DNA of 64,000 nucleotides from Prevotella brunnea (GCF_008016795.1 NZ_SDIK01000010.1:1-64000); one strand, 5' to 3'. Counted from the first letter of the stretch, positions 26,527-35,675 are shown. Notes: a model not told the origin generated them from the letters alone. Numbers and translations are program-made.

Positions 26527-29500
26527 CTATTTCACTTTTACGCCATCGCGAGTTATTTTTTTCATTTCTTCCTTTATATCTTTCAGAGATTGGGCACTGC
26601 TGCCCGTATTGTCCTCGATTTTCTTCAGGTGTCCCTGGGCGTCACTCATCCTGACGGCTATGTCCTCCACGCGGTCATCGATGCTTGCCCAGTGCATCTG
26701 ACCGCTGACGAACAGTCCCTCCAGCTTTGTTCCCTGGTCCTGGCTCATTGTCATGAAGGCACCGCTCCTGCCGGACTGTGTCGTGCCTCCGGTCTTGTCA
26801 GTCTCCTTGATGATACCTTCGTTCCTCAGCTGCTCGATGTCGTTCCTGGCACTCTTCATATAATCCTCGTACTCCTGCTTCAGTGCGTCAAGCCGTTTCC
26901 GGTACTCGGCATCGGTTATCTCACCGCTTGTCCTCGCCTTGTTGAGTTTGGCAAGATTTTCGTACCATGTTTCCAGATTTTTCTGGAACTTCGCACCGAC
27001 GAGGTTGTTCACTGCCATCTTGTTAACCATCTCCTGCCAATTCTCGGCAATCTCGTCAAAAACATTTTCCGAACCGTCGGCAAGAGAGTATAGAGAGTTG
27101 AGGAAGTCATCAAAGACATTGTCCTTGGTCGTGGTGGTCAGGTTCTCATAGAGGGCATCCGTAATCTCCTTCAGCTTGCCGGCCTGCTCGATATACTTGT
27201 CCAGCTTCTCGGCCACCCGACCGCCGTAGCCGCCCTTACCGGTATCCTGCAGCAGCTTCCACATATCCACATTGGAGCGCAGCATCTTCATTTCCTCCGG
27301 GCTGAGGTTCCAGATGTCCCCGTTCCACTTCCTGCCCATCTGGGCACTCAGGCGGTCTATCTGTTCCTGACTGTAACCGCGCCAGTAGTAGTTGAAACTG
27401 TGGTGCGCGGAATGGTAACCGGCCTGTGCCTGGGCAATGCCCTTGTAGTTGTCGATTGTCTCGCGTTGCAGTTTCTCCGCATCATCAGATATGCGGATGG
27501 CGATGGCTCCCCGGGCAGTCTTCATCTCATCAGTCAGGTCTTCGATGGCCTGCTCGAGCAGCTCGTTCCGCTTCGTCAGCCGATCGATGGCCTCCGCGAC
27601 TTCCTTCTCGTTGGAATTGGTGAACCAGTCGCTCGGTCCCTTGGAACTCAAGGCCCCGAAGGACAGGATATTGCCGATACGACCCAGTACAGTGTCAAGC
27701 AGACCGCCAACGCCATTCACCACGATGCCCTCCAGCACCTTGAAGAGATTCTCCGGCAGGTCGAAAATGGCATCTATCAGGTTGCCAACCGCATCTAAGA
27801 TGCTTACCACAAGGTCGTCTATCCACCGAAGCGAGATAAGCTCCGTAATGGCATTCAGAATCCCCGTTACAAAACTCTTGATGCTGTCCACAAGGTCCAG
27901 TATCAGTTTCGGTATCTGCGCCACGATACCGATGATGCCGCCAAGCCCGCTTGACAATACGCCCGACAGGCTTCCGCCGATACTCCCCAGCGCACTGCCC
28001 ATCGTGCCCGACAGCGTGGTGCCTATCGTCTTCGCCATGCCTTCCCCCATCTGCGGAAGTATGGAATCCAGCGTTCCTTTCAGCTGGTCTATCTGCCCCA
28101 CGGACTGCTGAATGCCGCCAAAGCCCTCCACACCCTGCCAGGCCTTGGCATTGCTTAATGCTGTTGTCAGTCCGCTCGTGAAATTCGCCACCTCATCGGA
28201 GGTCCGGTTCAGGGCCGCACCGAAACCCTCCATACTCTCATGTGCCTTGGCTGTGGCATCGCCCAGTTCCTGCGCCTTGGTCTCAAGTTCCCTGTACTGC
28301 TCTTCCGTAATCTCTCCTGAGGCGAGTTTCTTCTTGCCTTCGTCTCTTGTCTTCACGGCGGCTTCCTCAGCCTTCACGGCGCGGTCGTAGGCGGCCACGC
28401 TGTCCGTGAACTGCTTGATGGCCTCGTCCAGTTTCTGCCATGTCACGCTCTGGTCTGTACCGACATACCGGCGCATCTCCTGTATCAGGTCCGTCACCTT
28501 CTGCTGGGTCTCCGCATCGGCGTTCCTGTATTCGTCCGTCTCGACGTATGCGCGCAGCTGCTCCATCATCGGTGTTATCATCTCCTTGGTCAGGTTGCCC
28601 ACGCCGCTGAAGAGAGCGCTCCAGTCGATGCCACGGCTGATCTCCTCGAACTTCATACTCGACTCGCGTTGCTGCTGTTCCTTGCGGAGTTGGGCTTTCT
28701 TCCACTTCTTTGTACTGTCGCTCACTTCGGAAGCGTCCACCTCGGCTATCTTCTGCGCTGTCTCCTTGGCGATGGCCAGCTTCTTCTGCTGGAACGAGCC
28801 ATATTCCCTCAGGTATTCGCTCATCGCCTGAATCTCGTCCCTGCGCTGTTCCAGCTGTTTCTTCGCCTCTTCCTTGGCAATCTCTTTCTCGCCGTCCTTT
28901 TTCTTCATGGAGGCAAGGGCACGGGCTGAGGCAAGTGCTTCGGTCTGTTCACCGGTGAGATGTCCCTTTTGTGCATCGCGCCATTTCTTTTCCTGGGCGG
29001 CGAGTTCCTCCATTTCCTTCTTGTAGTTTTCCTGGATTTGTCGGCGTTTCTTTTCAGAGCCTTCCTTGAGCAGGTCTATCTCTGTCTGGCGGTTCTTCTG
29101 CTGCAGGGCAAGGAGTTCCTTTGCGTTACGCTCTTCCTCGTTCCTGGTGTCCTTCGCGGTCTTGGTCTTGCCTGTGGTTTTCTTCGGTTTGTCTGGGGCG
29201 GAGTGCCCACCGATATTTGCACTCTTGCCAATGGATGCAGCCTGTTTTTCCAAATCGGCAGCCTGTTTGAGATAGCTGTCGCGTTCCGCCTCCAGTTCCT
29301 TGGTTCGCTTGTTGTATGCTTCCTTGTTGTACCGCTCTACGGCCGCATGACCATCGTACATGCCGTTGCTCTCTGACTGCATCAAGTAATGTCCCATACG
29401 GGCAAACCAGCCCATATCGCTTTCCGCATTGCCCGGTTTGGTCGCCTTGTGCTTATTTACCTTCTCATCGGCTTCCACGGCCTTGTTCACGAGTGCCTGC

Positions 29501-30909
29501 GCCTTGGCCTGGAGGAAAAGCATCTGTATGTACTGCTCGGCTTTCTGGGTAAGTACATCGTACCATTGGGCAACGGTGTCATAATAGCCGAAAGCCTCGC
29601 CGTACTTGCGGTTCATCTCCTCACACTTCTTCTTCTCCTCTTCCTTGGAGCCGGTGAAGTTCTTCAGGCTCTCCCGGGTGGTGTCTATCTCAAAGCGGGT
29701 CTTGATCATCTCTGCCCGTCCCTGTGATTCAATCTCTATACGTTCCTGCGCCTTCCTTGCCGCTTCTTCCTGTGCATCGGAGTACTTGTTCCAAGCCACG
29801 ATGAGTCCTGTAATGACAACGGACAGACCGAGTGTCAGCGTGGCCATGAGTGCCGTTGCCGCGGCATTGGAAATACCCAGTGAGGTGGCAAGGCGGTAGT
29901 TGGCAGCCGTCAGCAGGTTCTTGACTTTCGTGACGGTTACCAGCCGGAATGCGCTGTCCTTGTTCAGGGCATTGAACAGCTGCTGCAGCCCCATCGTGAT
30001 GGCCATGACGCTCTGTACCCGTGCCTGCACCTTCATCAGGTTTTCATTCTCGGAAGCGAAAAGGGACATCACGCCCGTGGCGGTGGTGAATGCGCCCGAC
30101 AAACCGTTCACGCCGGATATGAAGCCCTGAAGGTTCGCGTCGTCATTGGAGAGGATACTGGTCTGCTGGCGCAGGTCTCCGAGAGTGTCTGAAAGTAGGG
30201 CAGCTTTCTCTGCCATCTGTCGGTACTCCTCGGTATTCTGCTCACCATTCAGACGCATTTTTGCCATGTCGTTCTGCAGTTCGCGCAACTGACGCGACAG
30301 GCGTTTGTTGCTTTCCCTGTTCTGTTCCTGTGTCTCTGTCAGGCTGTTGAGGATTACCTTTTCTTCCTCAAGGGCTTTCTTGGCGGCGTTCAATTCTGCT
30401 AGGGCTGCACCCTGCGCATTGCCCGGGGCTGCGTTGTCGTAGGCTTTCTGAAGGGAACGGACATCGGCTTCGACCTGTTTAATGACCGCCTTCTGTTCCG
30501 TTATCTTCTCTGTCAGGCTTTTATTTGCCGCTGCCGCCTGTTCCTCAGAAATGGTTATCTTGCGGTATTCCTGCTCCAGTTGCGCCACGCCCTGCTTGGC
30601 CTGTTGGTGTTCTTTCTCCAATTGCTGCAGTGCCCCGGTTTCCTCGGCAAGCACTTTCTTGCATGCGCTGATTTCTGCAATCAGCTCCTGCTGACCGGTT
30701 CCAGGCTTCATGGTCTGCAGCTTACGATGCATACGGTCAAGGTCAGTATTGACACCGTCAATCACCTTACGCTGGTCGTTGATCTTCGCATTGATAACGA
30801 GCGATGCGCGGCGGGCTGCACCAAGCAGCTGCTCGACGCTCATCTTGCTCTTGTCAAGTCCCGCCGTCAGGTTGTCCCGCATCAAAAACTCTATCTCTAC
30901 CGGTTTCAT
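26527..30909 (-). CDS. Tail tape measure protein
   Basis: 1460 residues. The first 290 are long coiled coils rich in Glu, Lys and Gln. A hydrophobic segment near 350-375 (ATLTLGLSVVITGLIVAW) and a Gly/Ser-rich hydrophobic segment near 960-1020 (GTMGSALGSIGGSLSGVLSS) could be membrane-inserting during DNA ejection. Long Lys/Glu-rich helices lie in between. These are the typical features of tape measure proteins, whose length sets tail length. At about 0.15 nm per residue this would suggest a tail near 200 nm. The gene follows the frameshifted tail chaperones, as usual. Confidence 0.88.
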   Translation of the reverse strand: MKPVEIEFLMRDNLTAGLDKSKMSVEQLLGAARRASLVINAKINDQRKVIDGVNTDLDRMHRKLQTMKPGTGQQELIAEISACKKVLAEETGALQQLEKEHQQAKQGVAQLEQEYRKITISEEQAAAANKSLTEKITEQKAVIKQVEADVRSLQKAYDNAAPGNAQGAALAELNAAKKALEEEKVILNSLTETQEQNRESNKRLSRQLRELQNDMAKMRLNGEQNTEEYRQMAEKAALLSDTLGDLRQQTSILSNDDANLQGFISGVNGLSGAFTTATGVMSLFASENENLMKVQARVQSVMAITMGLQQLFNALNKDSAFRLVTVTKVKNLLTAANYRLATSLGISNAAATALMATLTLGLSVVITGLIVAWNKYSDAQEEAARKAQERIEIESQGRAEMIKTRFEIDTTRESLKNFTGSKEEEKKKCEEMNRKYGEAFGYYDTVAQWYDVLTQKAEQYIQMLFLQAKAQALVNKAVEADEKVNKHKATKPGNAESDMGWFARMGHYLMQSESNGMYDGHAAVERYNKEAYNKRTKELEAERDSYLKQAADLEKQAASIGKSANIGGHSAPDKPKKTTGKTKTAKDTRNEEERNAKELLALQQKNRQTEIDLLKEGSEKKRRQIQENYKKEMEELAAQEKKWRDAQKGHLTGEQTEALASARALASMKKKDGEKEIAKEEAKKQLEQRRDEIQAMSEYLREYGSFQQKKLAIAKETAQKIAEVDASEVSDSTKKWKKAQLRKEQQQRESSMKFEEISRGIDWSALFSGVGNLTKEMITPMMEQLRAYVETDEYRNADAETQQKVTDLIQEMRRYVGTDQSVTWQKLDEAIKQFTDSVAAYDRAVKAEEAAVKTRDEGKKKLASGEITEEQYRELETKAQELGDATAKAHESMEGFGAALNRTSDEVANFTSGLTTALSNAKAWQGVEGFGGIQQSVGQIDQLKGTLDSILPQMGEGMAKTIGTTLSGTMGSALGSIGGSLSGVLSSGLGGIIGIVAQIPKLILDLVDSIKSFVTGILNAITELISLRWIDDLVVSILDAVGNLIDAIFDLPENLFKVLEGIVVNGVGGLLDTVLGRIGNILSFGALSSKGPSDWFTNSNEKEVAEAIDRLTKRNELLEQAIEDLTDEMKTARGAIAIRISDDAEKLQRETIDNYKGIAQAQAGYHSAHHSFNYYWRGYSQEQIDRLSAQMGRKWNGDIWNLSPEEMKMLRSNVDMWKLLQDTGKGGYGGRVAEKLDKYIEQAGKLKEITDALYENLTTTTKDNVFDDFLNSLYSLADGSENVFDEIAENWQEMVNKMAVNNLVGAKFQKNLETWYENLAKLNKARTSGEITDAEYRKRLDALKQEYEDYMKSARNDIEQLRNEGIIKETDKTGGTTQSGRSGAFMTMSQDQGTKLEGLFVSGQMHWASIDDRVEDIAVRMSDAQGHLKKIEDNTGSSAQSLKDIKEEMKKITRDGVKVK

Positions 30910-30912
30910 TCG

Positions 30913-31329
30913 CTATTGTTTTAAGTTGCTTTGAAAAAACGCCACTATATCGCTGGCTTCACCTTCAGGGCTTTGTGTGCTACCGTTGGCTTGCTTGCCA
31001 TCTACATAGCGGGGGGCGTCGCTCAGCATCATGATTAGTGTCTGGAAGTTCACGCCGTTCAGGATATAGTCCACGCTCCACCCCGTGGCACTCGCTATCT
31101 GCCATATAAACCCAAAGGGGCTATGGGAGCCTTCCCAACGGCTCTTTAACTCCCCCTCTTTCCTTGGCTCAGTCTCAGCTTCATCGGATTCGTCATCTCT
31201 GCTGATCTGATAATAGGTATAAAAGACTGCGTGCCCATCAGCAATACGAATTGGCTGAAGGCTGCCTTCTGGTACTCCCACTTCATCGAGTGCAGCACGA
31301 GCCATGACAGCAGCCATACCGGCAGCCAC
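30913..31329 (-). CDS. Tail assembly chaperone, second frame (probable -1 frameshift extension)
   Basis: Open frame of 138 codons that overlaps the upstream chaperone by 184 nt in the -1 frame. Its N-terminal part is hydrophobic/hydrophilic shadow-like, while its C-terminal part (SRWEGSHSPFGFIWQIASATGWSVDYILNG...) looks like a true conserved domain. Tail chaperone pairs made by -1 frameshifting just upstream of the tape measure gene are a rule in long-tailed phages. Candidate slip sites on the minus strand are AGGAAAG (31164-31158; one base from lambda's GGGAAAG) and GGGGG (31156-31152), both immediately before the upstream stop (31148-31146). I infer that the real product is the fusion of about 236 residues. 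Confidence 0.65.
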   Translation of the reverse strand: MAAGMAAVMARAALDEVGVPEGSLQPIRIADGHAVFYTYYQISRDDESDEAETEPRKEGELKSRWEGSHSPFGFIWQIASATGWSVDYILNGVNFQTLIMMLSDAPRYVDGKQANGSTQSPEGEASDIVAFFQSNLKQ

Positions 31330-31625
31330 CAGCGTTCCATCGTCAGGGCGATGATACGGCTCAAGGTCTTGCCATGCCGGGCAAGGAACTGCATCTGTTC
31401 CTTATGGTCCATCGCTTCCAGTTCGGCCGCCGTCGTGTCCATCGTCAGGTAGGCATGCGCTATCTTGATCTGCCGCGAAAGCGTCGGACGCTTCATCGTC
31501 AGGCGAAGTCGAAACGGCTGCTTCCTGAAGGGTATCCTCAAATCCTTGAGAGGGAGGGAAACGCCCGCATCAAGCAAGGCCTCCGCTCCCTCTCTCTGGA
31601 TTTTCCTGATTACTTGCTCGTCCAT
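31146..31625 (-). CDS. Tail assembly chaperone, first frame
   Basis: 159 residues, mostly helical (EQVIRKIQREGAEALLDAG at the start). It lies between the tail tube gene and the tape measure gene, the usual place of the gpG-like chaperone. The start codon overlaps the tail tube stop. The C-terminus ends shortly after a slippery stretch from which a -1 shift would continue into the 30913-31329 frame. No sequence motif is diagnostic; position and the overlapping frame are the evidence. Confidence 0.65.
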   Translation of the reverse strand: MDEQVIRKIQREGAEALLDAGVSLPLKDLRIPFRKQPFRLRLTMKRPTLSRQIKIAHAYLTMDTTAAELEAMDHKEQMQFLARHGKTLSRIIALTMERWWLPVWLLSWLVLHSMKWEYQKAAFSQFVLLMGTQSFIPIIRSAEMTNPMKLRLSQGKRGS

Positions 31626-32131
31626 CAGCCTTCACCCAGAGTGTCATTGATTTCGTAAGGAGCACCGCCATCCTCGGGCTTGTTCACCTTCAGCTGGCAT
31701 TCTACCTTCGAAACTTCGGTCAGCGTCAGCTTACCGCCGAGGTTGGCCAGGATGGTTCCGTTGGGAATGGTCATCGTCTGACCGCTCACGAAGTCGATGG
31801 TCCACTTGTCCCTCAATTCCACAAGGGAGGAAGGAGCCTTCCACCCTGTAACTTTCTCATTTCCGCTGCCGCCAGTCTTCACCAGCTCACCACCGAGAAT
31901 GTTCTTCAAGTTCTCGTAATCCAACTGGATAAGGTTGAAAGTCGGACTGACCTGTCCGTTCTTTTGGAGCAGGGTCAGCACAGGCGCATCGGGAACCTGT
32001 TCGGCTTCCACGTCCACGCTCTCCGGCTTAGCGCCGCCCCAGTCCCAGCTGCCTTTTTCGATGTAACCTATCAGCGTGGTTCCTTTCTTCACGGCTGCAA
32101 TGCCGTAGATGAATTTCTTGTTCTTGCTCAT
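31625..32131 (-). CDS. Tail tube-like protein
   Basis: 168 residues, beta-rich (KFIYGIAAVKKGTTLIGYIE, then VLTLLQKNGQVSPTFNLIQL and TIPNGTILANLGGKLTL). Position just before the chaperone pair and tape measure gene fits the major tail tube subunit. No sheath-like gene is found nearby, arguing for a siphovirus tail although the replication genes are Mu-like. The ATG overlaps the stop of the lipoprotein gene by 4 nt (ATGA). Confidence 0.55.
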   Translation of the reverse strand: MSKNKKFIYGIAAVKKGTTLIGYIEKGSWDWGGAKPESVDVEAEQVPDAPVLTLLQKNGQVSPTFNLIQLDYENLKNILGGELVKTGGSGNEKVTGWKAPSSLVELRDKWTIDFVSGQTMTIPNGTILANLGGKLTLTEVSKVECQLKVNKPEDGGAPYEINDTLGEG

Positions 32132-32694
32132 TTTCTAAGTTTTATAAAAGTGAATACTATTCCGATTATCCCGGACAGAAGCCCGGCACAAAAATACTTG
32201 AGCCACATGAGGAAGCCGTTACCGGTACTTTCCTTCTCCTCCTCCTTATGCTCAGCCTTGCTGTCGCTCGCAATTTTGAGTTGTCGTTTCAGCGTGCTGA
32301 TGGTCTTGGCATATCTGGCGCACACCAGTTCCAGGCTGTCGCATCCGGCTTCAATCACTATCCGTTCCGGCTCATCAGCCGTCGGCGCCTTGTGGCTCAC
32401 CTTCACGCTCGCCTGACCTTTCCTCGCCGTGTAGCCCGCCCCTTGGGGCAACAGGCGAAGACTGTCCAGGTTCAGTGTCAGGCTTACCGTCGACATCGGC
32501 ACCTTCACGGGCATCTGGCTCGTTTCGGTGATGCTCACCGCCTCGCTGTTCCTTGCCTCGAGAGTGCTTTGCACGACTTGGCTTTCCCTCGTCAGCCTCT
32601 TCGTCGAGCGACAGCTCGCCATTGACAGGACAATTAGCGCGATGAGGGCAAACCTGAATAGCCTCGATAGCGCGGGAGAGGCGGTTGAGCGCAC
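32128..32694 (-). CDS. Lipoprotein with C-terminal membrane helix, spanin-like, embedded in upstream gene
   Basis: About 188 residues from a GTG at 32694; an ATG at 32751 is an alternative start. It has a basic N-region, the hydrophobic core FALIALIVLSMASC with a lipobox-type Cys, a helical middle (YAKTISTLKRQLKIA), and a C-terminal membrane segment (FLMWLKYFCAGLLSGIIGIVF). Its first 320 nt overlap the upstream gene in another frame. This nesting recalls Rz/Rz1 spanin pairs that fuse inner and outer membranes at lysis. The C-terminal membrane helix is unusual for an outer-membrane spanin, so the role is inferred. Confidence 0.55.
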   Translation of the reverse strand: MRSTASPALSRLFRFALIALIVLSMASCRSTKRLTRESQVVQSTLEARNSEAVSITETSQMPVKVPMSTVSLTLNLDSLRLLPQGAGYTARKGQASVKVSHKAPTADEPERIVIEAGCDSLELVCARYAKTISTLKRQLKIASDSKAEHKEEEKESTGNGFLMWLKYFCAGLLSGIIGIVFTFIKLRK

Positions 32695-32932
32695 GCCGTG
32701 TCCGGCTGTTCTCGACTCCCAGAGCCTCAATCTGTTCTTTGGTCTCTTCATATTTCTTCTGTGTTTCAACCAGCAGCGTCGAGATGTCCTCGTACATCGT
32801 CTTGTAGGTGTCGTGCACCTCCTTGGCGGTCTTGGCCTCCCGCGCCTTGCGGTTCGCAATCCACGCAATGGCGGCACCGATACCGCCAGACGGGATTGCC
32901 CATTGCAGAATCTGTAATATCGTGTCTGCCAT
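32375..32932 (-). CDS. Membrane-anchored coiled-coil protein, holin- or inner-spanin-like
   Basis: 185 residues. An N-terminal hydrophobic segment (ILQILQWAIPSGGIGAAIAWI) is followed by a coiled coil (about 30-90) with EDISTLLVETQKKYEETKEQ. The final 80 residues are low-complexity Glu/Arg/Gly-rich and overlap the lipoprotein gene in another frame, so they look like overprinting. The gene lies just after the amidase gene, so a lysis role as i-spanin or pinholin is likely but not shown by motif. Confidence 0.55.
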   Translation of the reverse strand: MADTILQILQWAIPSGGIGAAIAWIANRKAREAKTAKEVHDTYKTMYEDISTLLVETQKKYEETKEQIEALGVENSRTRRALNRLSRAIEAIQVCPHRANCPVNGELSLDEEADEGKPSRAKHSRGKEQRGGEHHRNEPDAREGADVDGKPDTEPGQSSPVAPRGGLHGEERSGEREGEPQGADG

Positions 32933-32956
32933 TGCTTGTATATTGTGAATTGTAAA

Positions 32957-33427
32957 TTATGAATTATGAACTCCTATCTCGCGCAGCCACTTGCTAACGT
33001 CAAACGAAGGGCACGCCTTGCCCGGATTCAGGTCGTGGTGCCCCACAATGCGTATCTGCGGAAAACGCTCGTGGAAGTCGCGCACATAGCGTTTCAGGGC
33101 TTCCTTCTGCGCCGCCGTCCGCGTGTCCTTTGGCTTCATGGCTTTGTCGCAGCCGCCCACATACACGATGTGCCGGCTCACGCTGTTGTAGCCCGCCGCG
33201 CCGTTGGTAACCTCCCACGGATCCACCTGAGCGTCCTCGTTGTTGTCCACCAGCCGCTCCACGCTGCCGTCAAGGTGGAAGAGGTCCGTGTAGCCCACCT
33301 GCTTCCAGCCACGCCCACCCTTGCTTACTGGGGCGGTGTGCCAGTGGCGTATCTCCTTGGAACTTACCTCACGGCCTTCAGGTGTGGCGGTGCAGTGGAT
33401 GACGAGATATTGCATTGGCTTGCTCAT
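32957..33427 (-). CDS. Endolysin: N-acetylmuramoyl-L-alanine amidase (amidase_2 type)
   Basis: 156 residues, a single T7-lysozyme-like domain. It cuts the bond between MurNAc and the stem peptide of peptidoglycan. Zinc and active-site features are visible in YLVIHCTATPEGREV (first His), the HIVYVGGCDK strand, RIVGHHDLNPGKACPSFDVS (second His and Cys), and KQVGYTDLFHLDG. There is no signal peptide, so export to the periplasm needs a holin. Its ATG overlaps the stop of the preceding small gene by one base. Confidence 0.93.
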   Translation of the reverse strand: MSKPMQYLVIHCTATPEGREVSSKEIRHWHTAPVSKGGRGWKQVGYTDLFHLDGSVERLVDNNEDAQVDPWEVTNGAAGYNSVSRHIVYVGGCDKAMKPKDTRTAAQKEALKRYVRDFHERFPQIRIVGHHDLNPGKACPSFDVSKWLREIGVHNS

Positions 33428-33612
33428 TATCCTATGGGTTCTGAGTATTCTGCCAAGCCACGGCTAACAACATCTGCAGCACGCTCAGTCTCAAATTCCA
33501 ATACGGTACCGGCTTCGTAGCGGATAGTGGTGTCAAACTTGTCAAGGAAGTCCTGGACTACCTTGATAGATACCTTTTTCTCTTCATTCTTTTCGTTCTT
33601 TTCCTTTTCCAT
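33427..33612 (-). CDS. Small capsid-adjacent protein
   Basis: 61 residues. After a Lys/Glu/Asn-rich start, the sequence DTTIRYEAGTVLEFETERAADVVSRGLAEYSEP resembles small proteins encoded beside phage capsid genes that describe a short beta hairpin and helix. Function is not known; a head-completion or decoration role is possible. It lies between the capsid and endolysin genes and is one base overlapped with the latter. Confidence 0.55.
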   Translation of the reverse strand: MEKEKNEKNEEKKVSIKVVQDFLDKFDTTIRYEAGTVLEFETERAADVVSRGLAEYSEPIG

Positions 33613-33659
33613 TTTTATTCTATTTTATGGTTTATACTAAATCTCTGCTGTCCACATGG

Positions 33660-34607
33660 TTATCCGTGTGCAAGGAACTTTGGTGAGGAACGCTTGTCCA
33701 GCACGATGAATTCCTCACCGAAGGCAATGTTAGTGTCTGCCTTCATAAGCATCTTGAAGAAGTACAATTCACTCATATTGCTCACAGGACCAATCTTGAT
33801 GACATGTTCGTCGTCTTGGAGGTTCACGGCCGCAAACAGGTTGCTCGTCATTGCGTCGGGGCTGCACAGCGTGGCCACGATAAGGTCATCAGGCCATGCC
33901 GCGAGGGTCTCAATCTTGATGTCCTTGTACATCTTCAGGTTGCGCGTGGTTTCGTCACGGTTCTTGTACTCGCGGGCCGTCAGCTCGTCATCGTACTTGT
34001 TGAAGTCCGTAGGGCTCATCAGGAAGCGGAGGTTCGGGTTTTCAATCATCGCTACAGGAATTTTTGCACGCACTGCCTTCAGGCGGCCAACCATTGTCGT
34101 TTCATTCGAACTTACGACGACAACGTCCTGGTCCTTTGCAGCCTGTGTCAGGATGCCGTTGAAGAGATGGTCATCGTCATCACCTTGTACGCCGTTGATG
34201 TAGTGGTTCCCTAACTCGAACTGTACCTGTTTTGACAGGGCGTCGAGAAGCTGGTTCTGTACGGCAGGTGGAAGCTCTGCAAAAACGAGGTCGCCCTTAG
34301 GCTGGAACTGACGCCATACGCTCTCGAATGTGCGCGGGTTGAAAACCGTGAACGCCATGAAGTCCACAGGGTTCAGGCTCTGCTCCGAATAATCGAAGCC
34401 ACCCTTCGAGTCGCTTACCTGGGGATCTTCCTTCTGCTGCTGCAACATCTTGCTTGTGCGCAGACGGGGAATGGATACTTTCTTCGACACATTCGGGATA
34501 ATGTGGATAAGTCCCTTGCCCACAATCTCGTTGTTGGTCGTCGCAACGGTAAGGAGCTGCTCCAGCACCTCGCCATTGTAGTTGGTGTTTTTAATATTGA
34601 TTGCCAT
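33660..34607 (-). CDS. Major capsid protein
   Basis: 315 residues, directly downstream of the ClpP-like protease/scaffold gene, the expected place of the capsid gene. Segments such as AINIKNTNYNGEVLEQLLTV at the start, then a charged spine region (FMAFTVFNPRTFESVWRQFQ) and domain with QDVVVVSSNETTMVGRLKA, are of the type seen in Bacteroidales phage capsid proteins. No catalytic motif. The identity rests on position, size and single-domain appearance rather than on a diagnostic motif. Confidence 0.72.
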   Translation of the reverse strand: MAINIKNTNYNGEVLEQLLTVATTNNEIVGKGLIHIIPNVSKKVSIPRLRTSKMLQQQKEDPQVSDSKGGFDYSEQSLNPVDFMAFTVFNPRTFESVWRQFQPKGDLVFAELPPAVQNQLLDALSKQVQFELGNHYINGVQGDDDDHLFNGILTQAAKDQDVVVVSSNETTMVGRLKAVRAKIPVAMIENPNLRFLMSPTDFNKYDDELTAREYKNRDETTRNLKMYKDIKIETLAAWPDDLIVATLCSPDAMTSNLFAAVNLQDDEHVIKIGPVSNMSELYFFKMLMKADTNIAFGEEFIVLDKRSSPKFLAHG

Positions 34608-34634
34608 TGTTTATGAAATAATTATTTACAGGTT

Positions 34635-35675
34635 TTACTTTCCGTGATATTTGTCGCGGATCTCACGCTGGCGCTTCTCCCAGGGACTCTCATCACCAGG
34701 ATTGCCACCCTGCAGGGTGTCCCTTACCATTTTCTTTGTTGGCAAGGCTGCCAAAGCCTTCTTGCCGTCATCGGGGTGCTCTTTCAGCAGGTTCTCATAG
34801 ACGGGGCGTGTCTCCGCATTGATGCGACCGTCTTTCTCTGCGGCATCGAGCAGGGCCTTGCGCGCTGCTGCCGCCGCTGCCTCTGCCGCATCCTCAAAGT
34901 CCTTCAATTTTGCCTTCAGCGTGTCATTCTCCTTACCGATACTGTCAGCGCGCCCAGCAGTGGTTTCCAACTGGTCGAGGCGTGCCAGCACGTCGGCCTC
35001 CGTCGCGCAGTCCTTGAACTGCGGACGTTTTTTCAATTCTTCAAAGTTCATGTCCGAAATGTTTAGTGGCTCATTGAGCCGGTTATTAAATATTGCATAT
35101 ATCTGTTCTGGCGTACTGTCCTCCGGCACAGGGTCTGCATCGTAAATGCCGTCAATCAGCCCAAGGCTAAGGGCTTCGTCTGCCGTCAGCCAATGGTCAG
35201 TACCGTCGAAATAGGCAGCCTTTACCGCCGCCGTATCCTTGCCCAGTCGCTCGGCATACATCTGGCACAGCGTGTCTTCCAGACTCTCCATCTGCTCAAG
35301 CACCTCCTTCAGGTCTTTCTTGTTGCCGTAGCAACCGCCACTCACGCTATGAAGCATCAGCCGGGCATAGCGGCTCATATATACCGGCTTTCCGCAAAGG
35401 GCTATGACGCTCGCCATAGACGCTGCCACACCATCTACATAGAGGGTGATGTTCGCCTTGCTTGCACGCAGGGCGTTGAAAATGGCTATGCCAGTATAGA
35501 CCTCGCCGCCGACACTGTTGATACGGATATCAATATTCTTGTATGCCGATTCCGCTGCCATTAGTTCACGGGTAATCTGTCCGCTCGTCACCGCTCCATA
35601 GTTGTCGCCTATGTCTCCATACAGCAGGATGCAGCAGGTGTCTTCGCCGGGGATGATGTTGAAAAATCTATTCAT
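34635..35675 (-). CDS. ClpP-like head maturation protease with C-terminal scaffold
   Basis: 346 residues. The N-terminal 190 are a ClpP/crotonase-type serine protease: IDIRINSVGGEVYTGIAIFN, the nucleophile Ser in DGVAASMASVIAL, and the His in ARLMLHSVSGG. The C-terminal 150 are a charged coiled coil (KENDTLKAKLKDFEDAAEAA) that resembles an internal scaffold cleaved during prohead maturation. First gene of the leftward late block, whose promoter lies at 35786-35823. It sits upstream of the capsid gene as in Mu and HK97-type modules. Confidence 0.88.
   Translation of the reverse strand: MNRFFNIIPGEDTCCILLYGDIGDNYGAVTSGQITRELMAAESAYKNIDIRINSVGGEVYTGIAIFNALRASKANITLYVDGVAASMASVIALCGKPVYMSRYARLMLHSVSGGCYGNKKDLKEVLEQMESLEDTLCQMYAERLGKDTAAVKAAYFDGTDHWLTADEALSLGLIDGIYDADPVPEDSTPEQIYAIFNNRLNEPLNISDMNFEELKKRPQFKDCATEADVLARLDQLETTAGRADSIGKENDTLKAKLKDFEDAAEAAAAAARKALLDAAEKDGRINAETRPVYENLLKEHPDDGKKALAALPTKKMVRDTLQGGNPGDESPWEKRQREIRDKYHGK

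Noticed and set aside
32695-32877. Upstream extension of the lipoprotein frame
   Set aside because: It is Arg/Thr-rich shadow sequence of the overlapping coiled-coil gene; the signal sequence works from the GTG at 32694 or the ATG at 32751.
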